From: Epiperipatus broadwayi
Taxonomy: Eukaryota > Onychophora > Udeonychophora > Euonychophora > Peripatidae
Length of the DNA stretch: 64,000 nucleotides
Assembly (NCBI GenBank): GCA_028023455.1
Contig: JAQFVV010012491.1
Coordinates: 1,037,501 to 1,101,500 of the forward strand
Direction: 5' to 3'
Shown here: piece by piece, positions 47,885 to 60,759 of the stretch
Layout of the letters: the number at the start of each line of letters is the position of its first letter
Position numbering within the stretch: the first letter of the stretch is position 1
Position numbers and translations under genes: made by a program
The notes under the pieces: model-generated
The model's database searches: none
Told to the model about the DNA's origin: nothing
The model's input: the letters and a program-made list of their open reading frames with translations, nothing else

Positions 47885-48351
47885 TCTTAGATTTAAACCA
47901 TAGTGTAGATTACGGATCACTTATGAGTTTTTAGTCAGAGAACAAATCTGAGTCCATATTTAAAAAAAAGCTATTAGTAAAACATGTAAAAAGATAATAT
48001 AGTATTTAAAAAATGAAGATATCATTATTAAAAATAGGGAAAGCTATTTATTAAAACATGTAAAAAGATAATATGGCATAATAAAAATAAAAAAGATTTT
48101 CATTGAAATTTTTTTTATACAAAACAGTAACAGAATCGATTTCAAAACGTCATTCCAGAGTTGGTCATTCTACCAGTACTCTAAACTGAAACAAACACTT
48201 AAACTCTATAAAATATCATTGATAAATTCAATTTCATCACAACAATTACAGTAATCATGAGACGATATTTTTTAAATGTTCTATTTTAAAATAAATTATT
48301 GATAGTAATGTCATATTTTTTTATATATATAAATTAGAATATTTAAATAAA

Positions 48352-48760
48352 AGTGATTGGGAAATCTAAACATTTTCATTTATATATATATTATTAATTA
48401 TAATGACTAAAAGATGTCAACCTGTTTGGTTTAGTGCAATGGTACATGTAATATATTTCGAGATTCAAGCATTTATCATAAGTCTAAATAAAAAAGTATT
48501 TCTCCTATATTTAAATAAAAAATATTTACAATCAGAATGTGTTTCTAAGAATAAGGTGATTCAGAAATCTAAACATTTACATATAAATTGTTGTGACAAA
48601 ATGGTGTCAGCCTTTTTGGTTTAGCGCAGTAATGAGTACATCTATAGTATATTTTAAACTCGAGTCTCATAAAGAAGTATTTCTCCCATATTTACACTCA
48701 GAACATATTTCTAACAATGATATGATTCAAAATGTAAACATTTTCATTTACAAGTAAATT
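48352..48760 (+). repeat. Tandem repeat, unit about 200 bp, two copies plus part
   Basis: The unit beginning GTGATTGGGAAATCTAAACA at about 48352 recurs at about 48554 (GTGATTCAGAAATCTAAACA) and, partially, near 48718 (ATGATTCAAAATGTAAACAT). Common words are TTTGGTTTAG and AAGTATTTCTCC. Divergence between units is clear, so the array is not recent. The 73-codon frame inside is incidental. Confidence 0.7.
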
Positions 48761-49147
48761 TTATTAATTATCTTGGCATTGCTGAGATGAAGCACCTGTG
48801 CCCCACACAACCTACATGTGGTGGCTCTGTAGATAAGCATACTTGTATACATTTATTTGTAAATAGATAAACAAAACTAATAATAATGATAATCAAATGG
48901 TTTATTCCTTAGAAACAGTATACTTTGTTTACTGAAAACAAATAAGCTTCTTAAATTCATTTTATAGCTAAGCATTTTAGTAAAACATTTTTCAGTGAAG
49001 AAAATAATATTCACTGCGCTAGTAAACTAGTGGCAGTCATTGTTTTCTGTGATTTCTTTTTTGTTTTATTCTCTCTCTAGAATTAACTAAACACCCATTT
49101 GCTAACCAATAACTGCAAATATATATAATATTGATTTTCCCTCTTTT

Positions 49148-49445
49148 GCTTATATTTGCAATTCAAATTTATTGATAGAAGGCAGTGTGCTAACCATTGT
49201 TTCTTATTACTATTCCATAAACATGTTTTTTTTTTTTTTGCATTATGCCTATAGTTTTAAATTATAAAGAAAGAAAGAAACCACTTTATTAAGCAGATAA
49301 ACAAACTCGTGCAAATTTGAACTATATATATCTGGCTTGGGTATTTAAAAATTTCCCAGCCCACTTCATTCAAATTCCATGTCATGAATATACAAGCGAG
49401 TATATTAACTATGTGCTAACTTAGCTATATACATGTGCATGTGAA
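49148..49445 (-). mobile_element. Two weak tRNA-like SINE heads
   Basis: On the minus strand TAGCTAAGTTAGCACATAG (about 49410-49430) and, some 45 bases on, GGAATTTGAATGAAG resemble A and B boxes. A second similar pair (GGTTAGCACACTGCC, AAATTTGAATTGC) lies at 49150-49190. The shared GTTAGCACA word suggests one family. Tails and target duplications are not clear. Confidence 0.35.
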
Positions 49446-49449
49446 TGCA

Positions 49450-52400
49450 CTTACAAATAAACACAAATAGTACATTTTATCTACTGAAAAAAAAAAGTTT
49501 AAAATTCATATCTAAAAATAATCATTACCCATGTTTGTTTGGCAATAATCCTAATTTCTGAATCTTTGAAAATATTTATTTTATAAAGTCAATTTGTTGA
49601 TAAAATAACCCATAATTTAAAATCAGAGCTTTGCCATTAAGATAGACTAGGCTTAACTAGGAGACACTTGTAATTCTAATGAAAAGTGGCTGCAATGCTG
49701 AATTCATTTATTTCTTCAATTATGTTGAGAAAGGACTAATTTTAGATAAGAGGATTTCTCTTAAATCAAATGTAAATCCTATATTCTAATGACTATTAAA
49801 ATAAATGCAATAAAAATGAATGAATAAAAGAAATAAGTTAGATAAATTCCTTCCTTTGATAAAGATCTAATTTTCAAATGAATTTAAAGCAATTTAACCA
49901 ATTCTAAAAATAAATAAATAATTGAATTATAAACACACATATATACAACTAAAAAAATAAAATCCATTATAAGAAAGTAACGGTTGTCAGATTTTCTTAG
50001 TTTTGCTTTGATATCATTTGAGGGATTTCTCTGAAAAACTATTATAAAGGGATGAGAAACTCAAAAGACTTTAGTGAAAATAACAATAAGATTTTCTTAG
50101 GCTATTGACTTAATGCTACAAAAGATCAAAAAACTTAACATTTTATTTAGTCCATGAGCTCTTCAAAAGAAGGTGAGACTTACATTGAATCCCTTTCCAG
50201 AATTATAAAAAAAAACAAGTCATTTAAGCTATAGCAAGAATTCTTCTTAGTATTTTTGAACTGTAAAGATTTAATATTTTTAAAAAAACTAATTTTAATG
50301 AAAAATGATAATTAAAACATTTATTTTCATAACTAATAAAAATGCTAAATTTAAGACAAGACTAGTTACATTTTTTTAAAAAAAAATCTTATTCAAAATC
50401 ACAGAATAATTCATCCATAAATATTGGGGATCTTTAGATTTAACTTAAAACTCTGAAATATACTTTCTGCTAATTTTTAATACATAATCATCATATAATA
50501 CACTCTTAAAATGATTTTAGACAGCTATAAGTCTTTTTCTTTTAATAGTATTTTTTTAAAAAAAATTGAATAGAAAATTAAAAGTAATAAACAAACAAAA
50601 CACAATTTTTTTTAAAAAATATTAATATATTTAATAGAACATCTAAAATAAAAATAAAAATTAACTTCATCATAAAACATAATCTTGATTATTTCTTCCA
50701 AATAATGATACTATACACATTTAATTGACACATTTAGTAAGAAATTTAGTAGAGAAATGAATTTGAACAATTTACACATTATCACTGAAATGTTATTATT
50801 TCTAATGCTAATTTAATTTTTAATACTTCACAAAACCATTCCAATCTTTCCAGAACTGAGATAATTACAAAATAATTAATCACTTCTATTAGTATTTGCA
50901 TAGTAAGAACTTTTTTTATATAATTTTTTGGAATATAAAAATTATTTTGTAGATTATCTCAAAAATATTCTTTCAATCAATCATTTCTGAATATAAAACA
51001 AAAAAAAAAGTATTGTATAATTGATGTTAACTTATGCAAATGCTTTTCAAAAGTAAACTCTTTATTCTCATTTGATGTTGTCATCAATTATAAGCTTGAA
51101 TAATCATTAGATATTATTCAGGACTGCATCAGCTCTAGAGAAATATCACAATTTGTTCATGAAAAGCATTGTATAAAAGGGCATCATATAATATTTTTTA
51201 GTTTCAAACTAGCTCTGCTAAAAAATAAAAATGTCTTTAAAACTAAAACATCAAAATATATAGTTAATGATCTGGTGTTAGAACTATGCCAACCTAGCAT
51301 GCAGACTTGGATTCAAAATATTAAAGTGGTTTTGTATTTCAGATACCAGGGGCAAAAAAAGACATTTGTGAGAAAAAGATTAAATAAAAAGAAAAATCCA
51401 AGCATACTCTATGAAAGCCATAAGTCAGAAATTAGTTTGGAATATCAATAGAATAGCACCAATTATGAATTTAATAAGCACTACTATGTAGTTCTCTTTA
51501 ATATTTAGACTTACAATATATGGCAACACTGAAATAGAATAAATATTTTTAATGCAACAAAAAATAGCATTTTCTGCAATACTTTAATCATTTTTATTTC
51601 TTTTATATTTTCTCCTTCATTAATCTATTAAATGTAATATAATGCAAAGCAATACCATATTTATATATATTTTTAAAGTAAATTTTTAACATATTCCCAT
51701 TACTCCAATCATTGTCAATCTGTTTATAGAGAAGTGAGATAAAAGATAACATCTTAGGTTTAAATTTCCATAAGAAATTTACTAACATTAAATTGATATT
51801 GCATCATTTATAAATATGACATAAAATCAGAATATTTGTTGGCCATATACAAAAATTCACCTTTTCCTCTGCAGTTAGATATTATAACTAAGCCTTTGAC
51901 AATTAACATATTTAATATTTGTCAATATTTTTACACTTTTATTCTAATAACTTATATTAACTGCTATATTATAAGCTTTAGTGATTTTAGATCATGTAAC
52001 TCAAATTTCAAACCAAAATAATGAGAATCTTTATAAATTAAAACAAAAGTAATAGTATCGAATTCAGCACACATGATTTACAATCATATTTTTTAATTTT
52101 TAAAAACATTGCATCAATGCTCATCTGACCACTTAAGATTAGCCAGACATTTATCCTCACACTAAGAATAGTTAGGTATCCAATAACTGACTATTAATAA
52201 ATGATTAGAATAATTATTTATGTTCACTATCTGAAAAAAATCTAAGCTTGTTTGTTATCTAAAAAAAAGTTTAAAGTTCATCTGGTTCAGATGTGATTGA
52301 AAGAAAAATATGCTAACTACTATAGAATAAGACTCTGTATGGGAAATAAATATATTTTAATTGATTAAACAACACAAGAACATGTCATATTTGAATAAGT

Positions 52401-55400
52401 GACAATTTCATAAATATATTGTACATCATTTATAAAAATATAATTTAGTAAAAAAATATGAATTAAGTTATTACTAAAGAAACATTTTTCAATTATTATT
52501 ATTATTTTTCTGTTCAGATGCTATCAATGTTTAGACAATTATTTTCTCATGAGAAAAATAATGATAAACTTAATAATTCATTAATATGTTAAATTTATTC
52601 CCCTACCTATTGCTTAATGAAAAAAGGATGTCAGTAATGCTAGCTCTATTTTAGTTTATTTTTTTTAGAAAACAAATTATAATTATTAAAATAATATAAT
52701 TGTTTTTAAAAATAAATAAATTTCACATAAATTATATTAAAGCTAATACTAAAAATGACGATTCTGATATGAAGCTTGAATATAAAATATACATCTTTAT
52801 AAAATCTTTTTGTGTTTTTTAAATAATATTTAATATATTGTGCCATATCTAAGTATTCAAATAGTAGTCTAAATTTAGCAGTTCATTCAGTTAGCCAAAA
52901 TGATTTTTTTTTTCTGCTTTCCTCAGCTGGGTTCTGCTTTCCTCAGATGGGAATTAATTCAGGAACATTTGCTCTTGAATCAGTCATATTACCACAATGT
53001 TTAAACAAAAACTCAGTTATGACTTTACCTAAATATGATAACATCTAAAATCTATATTAAAGACTCCTGTTTAATTGCAGAGGTGTTATATCTGTTTCTT
53101 GGTTTACATCATATGATCAAATATTAATGCTTATCAAAAGGACAGTCATTCATTTACAAAATTTATTTTAATTAATCGTAATTCTTTATTGAATAATTAA
53201 TTACACATAAAGAAGCAAAACAATTTTGTCTTTTCCTACTAAAGGAGACAGATATTTGTAGATTAATATTAATATATATATATATATGTCTTTATTTCAT
53301 GCCTTAGGCAATACTAAGTTAATCTAACTAATATTTTAAAGACTAATTAAAATTTTATATAAAGTATAAAATATTCTTAATAATTTACTTGCCCACAATA
53401 AATCCCTAACGTGTGTACAAATCTAAGTGCATGAGAATGTATAGATTAAAAAAAAAAAAAATTATGTAAATAATTTAGATGTCCAAGAGTATCAGTTGCG
53501 TGGGTTTTTTTTTTCCAATGGGGAAAAAATACGTATATGTAGACCTTTTCTGGTTTGAAAATAAGTCATTTCTAAAAATCTGTTTGTTGTTTTTTTTTTT
53601 TTTTTAAATAAAAACTAGCAACAGCAGTAAAATTTTATAACCTATCAAAAGGAATCAGATGAGGTTCAAATTGAAAATGCCACTAACACTCTTTCTCAAC
53701 TGAAAAAGAACTTTAATAGAAAATCAATAGACTTTTCCAGATCCATTTTATTACTTTCTATCTGAAAAAAAAACAAACTATATAGTGCAGATGTCTAATT
53801 TTTAAAATAAACAACTAAAAAAAAATGCATACACTTACTTGTGAGTGATTAAATGAATTCATATTATAATTGTACACTGTGACTAGTTTGTTTATGACAG
53901 AATCATTATTACATAAAATTATGAAAGAAAAAATACTAAAGATAATATAGCTAAAAGAAAAGAATGAAAAAAAGAAAAAAAAGTAACAAAGCTTGGTATA
54001 TGAAATGGTCTCATTATTGTTGTAAAGTGTTAGGCGCAAGATAATGTCATGTATTTATCCAGGCTCAGTGTTGAACATAAAGAGAATGTAATATAAAAAA
54101 TATATCTCTTTTCCATATCACAATTAAATAACTATTCAATGTACCCTGGTCTTTCTCATGACAAGTGCTTGTCAATGTTATTCTTAGTGACCAGTCCATT
54201 AATAGTGCCCTGTACAATAGATAACTAAATATACACAAAATAATTTATCAACTTGATATTGTATAGAAGTTTCTTTTTTATCTTGACTTTTTTTTCCTCT
54301 TACGTTTTACTTATCACAAACTGACCCAGAGACTTTTCTCTCCAGCAAGTTATTCCAACTGTTTTCATTGATTTTGTTACAACCAAAGAACTATGCCACT
54401 AGTAATTTAAATAAGATAAGGAGTCATTCAAGCTAAATAGATTTGCTAAAATAGTAATAACATTATTAAATGAAAAAAATATTTAAAAATCATATTACAA
54501 CTAGCAGCATTACTGTTAATAAATTAGATTATTAAGTAATGCCAATGACAATACTCATAAAGTTCTTTTAATTTTAAAAATTATAAATCATATGGACAAT
54601 TATTCAGGCAATTACATAATCTTTAAATGTCCAAATGATAGACTGAACATAATTCCATTTAATTGACAAAACCCAATTCTTATTTTCCTCAGTTGGAAAA
54701 TGATCTGGAAATCTTTCTCTCTTGGAATTCAAAACTGTCATTGTGCAAAACAACATGGAGCACCATTCTATAATAAAGTATCATATAGTTTACTTTCTCA
54801 CCTCTACTTTATACTGTTTTTGTTATTTCAATGACATGATTGGAAAATGTTTTCTCAAATTTACTATGTGATTTACAATTATACTTACTGAAAATATAAG
54901 ACTTCCAATATTGCATCTAGCTTTTATTACTCACAGAGAAGGCAAACTGCAATGTTTACTGAAGTTAGACTTTTTTAAAACAAAATATTTTGTATTTATA
55001 TGTTAAACAACTCTATTTAAAGTATATTTAATTTGCAAGTATGCATTGGTTATATTAATGAAATATTTTTAAAAATATCCACTAACTATATATAAACTTT
55101 TAGAATTAGACTCATTTTCAAAATCACAACATTCCCCTACATAAATATTATACTAACCAATGATCTTTAACAATTTGTATTGAAGCTCTCAATTATTAAT
55201 TCTCATTTATTTCATATATTTGATATATTTATCTCATTTTAATGTATGCAAATTAAAAATTATTAACCTTCATTTCAAAATCATCAATATTTTCAAAATT
55301 TAAAAAAAAAAAAATTAATTTACATTAATTTCTTCTCCATGATCTCATTCTATGAAGAATGTTCTTCCCTTAATGAATTATTAAACATTGCTGAAATGAG

Positions 55401-56035
55401 TTGCAAAATTCTCAAATAGTGCAATGAATTCTCAGTTTGTTTTTCATACTTTCATTGCTTTTGACTTCATATAAACTCATAGGAAGTAGTTACTTTTGCT
55501 TCAATTATAGATAAAAGTTATGATTATTTATTATTAACAGATCTAAAGTAAGTTTGTCAAATGCTACTAATCTCATTTAAAGTTTCTGTTTATAATATCT
55601 TTTAACTAATCATACTGTTTTTCTCACTAATTATAATAATTCCCTATAAAATAAATGTTCGACAATTTAAAAAATATAAAACTTAAGATTTTCTTTTTAC
55701 CTTTCTTTTATCAATATTAATGCTCATTTTTCTACGGCCGTAATATCAAGATTAATTATATTGCATTTTCTTTGTTTTACATTTCATTGTTGTAATAGAA
55801 AAAAGACAATAATTAGTTATTAAAATAATTTTATATTAATATTATATTAGAACAGACACTGTGTGTAGGTACAAATGTTTCAATATTCTAGAATTATATT
55901 TAAATTGAAGTATAGAAAAGATAGAGAGATTAAATAATATATTTGTTTTATATCAGATATCTAAGAGTTTGAAAATGAATTAAAAGATTATTAATAAAAT
56001 AACTGTTTCAAAATGTCTATCATTAATCAGACTGC
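49450..56035. other. Long AT-rich stretch without recognisable genes
   Basis: This is the largest empty part of the window. All frames are short and compositionally trivial. Visible only: a 20 bp tandem duplication at 52912-52951 (TTCTGCTTTCCTCAGCTGGG and the same with AGATGGG), an AT repeat near 53270-53287, A13 at 53448-53461 and T15-16 runs near 53591-53605. Weak tRNA-like words near 51270-51330 and 52950-52990 cannot be supported. Confidence 0.4.
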
Positions 56036-56040
56036 CTTCG

Positions 56041-56424
56041 TCACAACATAGAAAAATGTTGTAATTGATTATTTTGTTTTTATAATTTGGGAAAAAAATA
56101 ATAAAATGATAAACCACAAAAGTAACTGACTTATTATCTATCCTTTTATATAATGTGATGGAATATGAAAACATTTCCAACAATAAAAAAAAAAAAAAGG
56201 TCTAGTTTTTAAACTCAAAAAAATAACTAACTTTTCACAACATAGAAAAATGTTGTAATTGATTATTTTGTTTTTATAATTTGGGAAAAAAATAATAAAA
56301 TGATAAACCACAAAAGTAACTGACTTATTATCTATCCTTTTATATAATGTGATGGAATATGAAAACATTTCCAACAATAAAAAAAAAAAAGGTCTAGTTT
56401 TTAAACTCAAAAAAATAACTAACT
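56041..56424 (+). repeat. Nearly identical 194/190 bp tandem duplication
   Basis: 56041-56234 is repeated at 56235-56424. The only differences seen are the length of an internal A run (14 versus 12) and a base or two at the junction. The unit starts TCACAACATAGAAAAATG and ends near AAAAAAATAACTAACT. This is a very recent duplication. The two overlapping minus frames (67 and 90 codons) are by-products. Confidence 0.92.
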
Positions 56425-56429
56425 GCCAG

Positions 56430-57955
56430 AGTAAATTAAAAGTGTAATATTTTCAAAATAATAGTTGAAATAACATCATAGCAATATATATATACATTAG
56501 TACAGAGAAGAAAACATTAATGGGAAAAATAGATAAATATCATTGAAGATATGGAGAAAAAAACAAGATAATCAAGAGTTTAAAGCAGAAATGGAAAAAC
56601 AAAGTAATGCCATCTAAATATATCCTCAGCATTAATAAAAAAAAGATTACCTATTTATTTTCATAAATTTGGCAATTATATAAATAACCATTCTGTATTT
56701 TAGATTTTAGTAATCTTCATCATCACTATGACAAAATGGAAATCTTTTCAATGTTGATGCTTTTAATGAATACATCTTTGCTAGAAACCAAAAAAAAAAA
56801 AAAACATTTAATCAAAAGTATATAAAATTATTCAGACTTATCAAATTGGTGGTCTTCTCTGTACACAATAGAAAATTGACTAACCTGAACAATTAACTCT
56901 TTTTTGTTTTTTAATATAGCTTTGGCACATTTTTTCTTCTTCTGTTATTAAAAAAATTAATGAGAAACTTTAGCCTTTCAGTCTGAAAAAAGAATTAACT
57001 CTTTCAGTTCTTCCCTATCTTCAAAGAAATTCTATTTATAGAATTATTTTTAAACATTCAATAAAGTAATAGTAATCATAAAATAACATGAAAACTCACC
57101 AGTTAGAAATAATTGAAACTATTAATACAATTTTAATATTCCTCTCCATTTATATATATTATCATACTTTTGGAAAACAAATATATGAACATTTTGTATC
57201 TCACTCACATAAAACTAATTTGTACATTTCCTGGAAATATAATTATTAGGAAAAAATTACTATCATCCTTAAAAAAAATTAGAATACAGATACACATACT
57301 CATATATTTTGAAATGTTGTAAATCACAAACATTGGTTCAACTTGCTCTCTGTTAAGAGGTTTTAACTGCCTTAACTTATTTATATACAGACTATAAGCA
57401 AATTAAATTGTATTTTATTTTTCATATCTTACTTTTCTGGAGACATATGCAATACAACCATTATTTTTTAAAGGATTTAAAGAAGTTAAAAGACCTTATA
57501 GTGGCGTGCAGGCATATAGTTAATCTAAATAATAATCCAATATTGTGTCAGTGGTAAATTGGTATTTAGTTATTCTTAACAAATTTCTACAATAAGAAAA
57601 TAATATCTCTCAAATCTAGGAAGTCCTTCTCCTGCAATGAGTTATTTAAAGACTGCTTTATCTTAAGGTGATTGTACACATAATCTTGTTAGCTTGATCC
57701 CAATATCCATTACTGATTGCTCATAATAATGAAGCATCCAATATAATGTATCATATTGGCCATCTTATATATATATATATGTATAAATAAAACAACAGAA
57801 GAAATTATGATTATTATTTCTTCTTAGTTGTCTGGTATATCTTAACTGAAATATCAGTTGAGTTTTCTTGAAGGCAGAATGAATGTGTGTGTGTGTGAAT
57901 GAACATTTTTAAATAGATATTTACAATCATGACAGACATAAATCATGTCCCTTAT
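56430..57955. other. AT-rich non-coding stretch
   Basis: No gene seen. An AT repeat at 57769-57782 and a GT repeat at 57884-57896. Confidence 0.4.
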
Positions 57956-58059
57956 TCCCAAGAGGTTGTAAAGTGACCAGCCAAGGCAGGAGTAGGTGGC
58001 TGAAGATGGATGGTATTCAGAATCCTCTCATTATGGACTCAGACTGTGATTTTGATGAT

Positions 58060-58960
58060 GACTTTCTCTTTAGGTACTTACAATTGCAGGCCACATTCAA
58101 GTGAAGGAAGATTACAAGAATTGGAAGAACAAATGTCTCATATTAAAAAAGACATTATTGCATTCTATGAAGTTAAAAGGCGAAGAGACCATTGATTTAA
58201 AAAGTGGTGACATACTGTATTACAAAGGCACAAACATTGGAAGTATAAGTAGAGTAGGATTCACTATAAATAAAAAATGGATGAACAACATTGTGGAAAT
58301 TTATGGTGTATCAGATAGTGGCAAGACTAGTTATTTAACTTAATAGCAGATACCAAATGCAGATAATTCAGGTCTATGCCCCAATAAGTTCTCATAGTGA
58401 TGAAGAAATAGAGGATTTTTATATGGATGTACAAAAGGCTTTTGATCAAACCAAACATTTTAAAATTGTTAAGGGAGAGTTTAATGCTAAAATTAATAAA
58501 CAAGTGAAAGATGAAACTGCTGTAGATAAATTTGATTATGATGATAGAGAGGACATATATTTGTAGAGTGCAGAAAAAAAAACACCTTTATATTATGAAT
58601 TGTTTTTTTTTTTTTTGAGAAAAATGTTAAATGGAAATGGACATGGAAGCATCCAAATGAAGGAACAATAAGAAAATTGGATTATATTTTGATTAACAGA
58701 AAATGCATATTTCAGGATTGTAATGTCCTTAATAAATTCAACACAGAAAATGATCATTAATTAGTGAGATGTAAGATACATGTTAATGCAAAACTAGAGA
58801 CACAAAAATTCTTAAGAAAAACCAATATTCACAGTTGATATTCCTAATCTTCAGAAACATTCTAATGAATTTAAATTAGAACTTACAAATCATTTTAAAA
58901 CATTAACAAATTTTAAACACAATTCAGATTTGAATGAAATCTATAGGAAAATAATTGATA
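58060..58960 (+). pseudogene. RTE endonuclease region (broken)
   Basis: Blocks in order are LGTYNCRPHSSEGRLQELEE (58078-58137), IKKDIIAFYEVKRR (58141-58185; EVKRR holds the catalytic E), DLKSGDILYYKGTNIGSISR (58195-58255), NKKWMNNIVEIYGVSD (58270-58317), MQIIQVYAPISSHSDEEIED (58357-58415) and KIVKGEFNAKINKQVKDETA (58462-58520). After an in-frame stop, a decayed LDYILINRK block follows (58675-58705). The metal-binding GDFNA is GEFNA here. Frameshifts lie near 58185, 58340 and 58600. The intact domain would nick target DNA in the nucleus. Confidence 0.85.
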
Positions 58961-59239
58961 CATTTTTAAAAACTGTAACAAAGATAGCTGGTAGAAAAAT
59001 GCAGCAATTGATCAGTAACATTTCTACTGAGACTAGAGAATTTATGAAGAAAAGAAGAATTTTGTAAAATGTTGCAAAAAAAATTTGATAATGATATAAG
59101 AAAGTATAATTGTGAACTAGTAAGGAAAGCTACAGAAAATAATAAAAGACTCAAGAATGTAAAACAATATTATGGTATTAGTAGAAACTTATTTCTGTAA
59201 CAAGAAAAAAAAAATGGAATTATTACTAAAAAGAGAGAT

Positions 59240-60750
59240 GACATCATGAAATGTGTAGAGGAATTCATCAAGAATTATATAGTAATAAAGAAGAAGAAAG
59301 AGTACCTGCTACAACATCTTCTTTATTGCCCAACATTTTAAATGAAGAAGTGAAACATGCAATTAAATTTATGAAGAGAAAAGCTCCAGGTAATGATGAA
59401 ATTATAATTAATATCTTAAAAAAAGCATGGAAAGAAATAGAATTTTTTTTGGCAAAGTTATATATTAAATGTCTAAATAATAGATGTATCAGTGATTGGA
59501 AGAATTCCGTACTATATTAATATTTTAAAAAGGTGATAAACATAATATTAAAAATTACAGACCTATCAATTTTTTATCAGTTTTATACAAATTTTTTACC
59601 AAAATAATTACAACTTGTCTGCAGAGAACTTTGAATTTCAGCCAATCAAAAAAACAAGCTGAATTTAAGTGGTTTTAGTATAGTAGATCATATTCAAATA
59701 TAGAGGGAATTTATAGAAAAGACAAATGAATTTGAGTTGCTATTATGCTCTGGATTTGTAGATTATGAAAAGACAATTGATTGTATAAGTATTTCTTCAG
59801 TTATTAAAGCATTGGATCATCAAGATAAAAAACCAGGATATTGATCACATTCTGAAAAATATTTATAAAAATGTAACAGAAACATTTAGATTACATAATA
59901 ATACTAGGAAGATTAACAATAAGAAGGGTGTATGACAGGGAGACTTCATACCTTTAAAAAAAATTTTAAGCAGTGCTGCAAAAAGTATTTTTGTGGATTA
60001 AAATAGGAATAAAAGTAAATGGATATTATTTAAGTCATTTCCAATGATGTAATTGTTTTTGCAAATAATGGTTTAGAACTTCAGGAAATGTTGAGGAGTT
60101 ATCAGATGAAAGTAAGAAAGCAGGACTAAAGGCACACAAAGTAATGTTCAATGGATTTTCTCAAAAGATAAAAATAAAGATTGATAATGATGAGTTAGAA
60201 GAAGTAAGCAACTACAAATACCTTGGACAGATTATTATTACAAATGGAAACATACTCAATGAAATTAATCATAGAATTAAACTTGGCTGAAGTGGTTTTG
60301 GTAGAAATATCTTTGAAAAGTGTTTTTAATAAATGGGTTTTACCTGTTATTACTTATGGATCTGAGACTTGAACATTTAAAAGAAGAGCAATACACAGAC
60401 TTCAGATCATTCAAAGAAATATGGAATGATGCATGTTAGAAGTAATAAGAGATTGAAAACAAAATACCTGGGTAAAAGAACAAACAAGTGTTATTGACAT
60501 CATTGAAAAAATTAAAACTGAAGTTGAGTTGTGCTCAACATATTACGAGAACAGATAATAATAGATGGATAATTGAAATCTTAAACTGAATTCAAAGAGC
60601 TTGTAAACAACCTAGAAAGAGATCACATGTAAAGGAGACGATGAAATAATAGAGTATGGGGTGATGTGGAGAAGAGAGACTAGAGATTTGAGAAAATGGA
60701 TTAAACTTGGAGAAGCCTTCATCCTGCAGTGAATTGATAATGGTTGAAAA
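59240..60750 (+). pseudogene. RTE reverse transcriptase region (broken)
   Basis: The longest open piece (89 codons, 59251-59520) contains ILNEEVKHAIKFMKRKAPGN, the 'v--Ai--mk--KApG-D-i' block at the start of the fingers. Then come FVDYEKTIDCI (block A, catalytic D in FVDYEK retained, 59755-59790), SNDVIVFANNG (site of the FADD box, aspartates lost, about 60045), INHRIKL-like and LPVITYGSET (60340-60370), QNTWVKEQTSVIDIIEKIKT (60460-60520) and the C-terminal blocks. More than ten stops and shifts are spread through the sequence. It cannot make an active enzyme. Confidence 0.82.
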
Positions 60751-60759
60751 TGATGATAA

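Larger units (their letters stand above)
57960..60755 (+). mobile_element. RTE-clade non-LTR retrotransposon, full-span but decayed copy
   Basis: The whole coding span of an RTE-type element (endonuclease then reverse transcriptase in one ORF) can be followed on the plus strand through many frameshifts and stops. It runs from LGTYNCRPHSSEGRLQELEE near 58075 to the terminal LGEAFILQ-type block just before 60735. The end carries ATGATGATAAATAAA, a short tri/tetranucleotide-like tail usual for RTE. The family corresponds to proteins often mis-annotated in databases as craniofacial development protein 2-like. Three other fragments in this window (7480-8425, 34499-34800, 38820-40060) belong to it or a close relative. 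No target duplication was identified. Confidence 0.82.

Noticed and set aside
48352-48760. CRISPR-like array
   Set aside because: Units are about 200 bp, diverged and without spacers; the DNA is eukaryotic.
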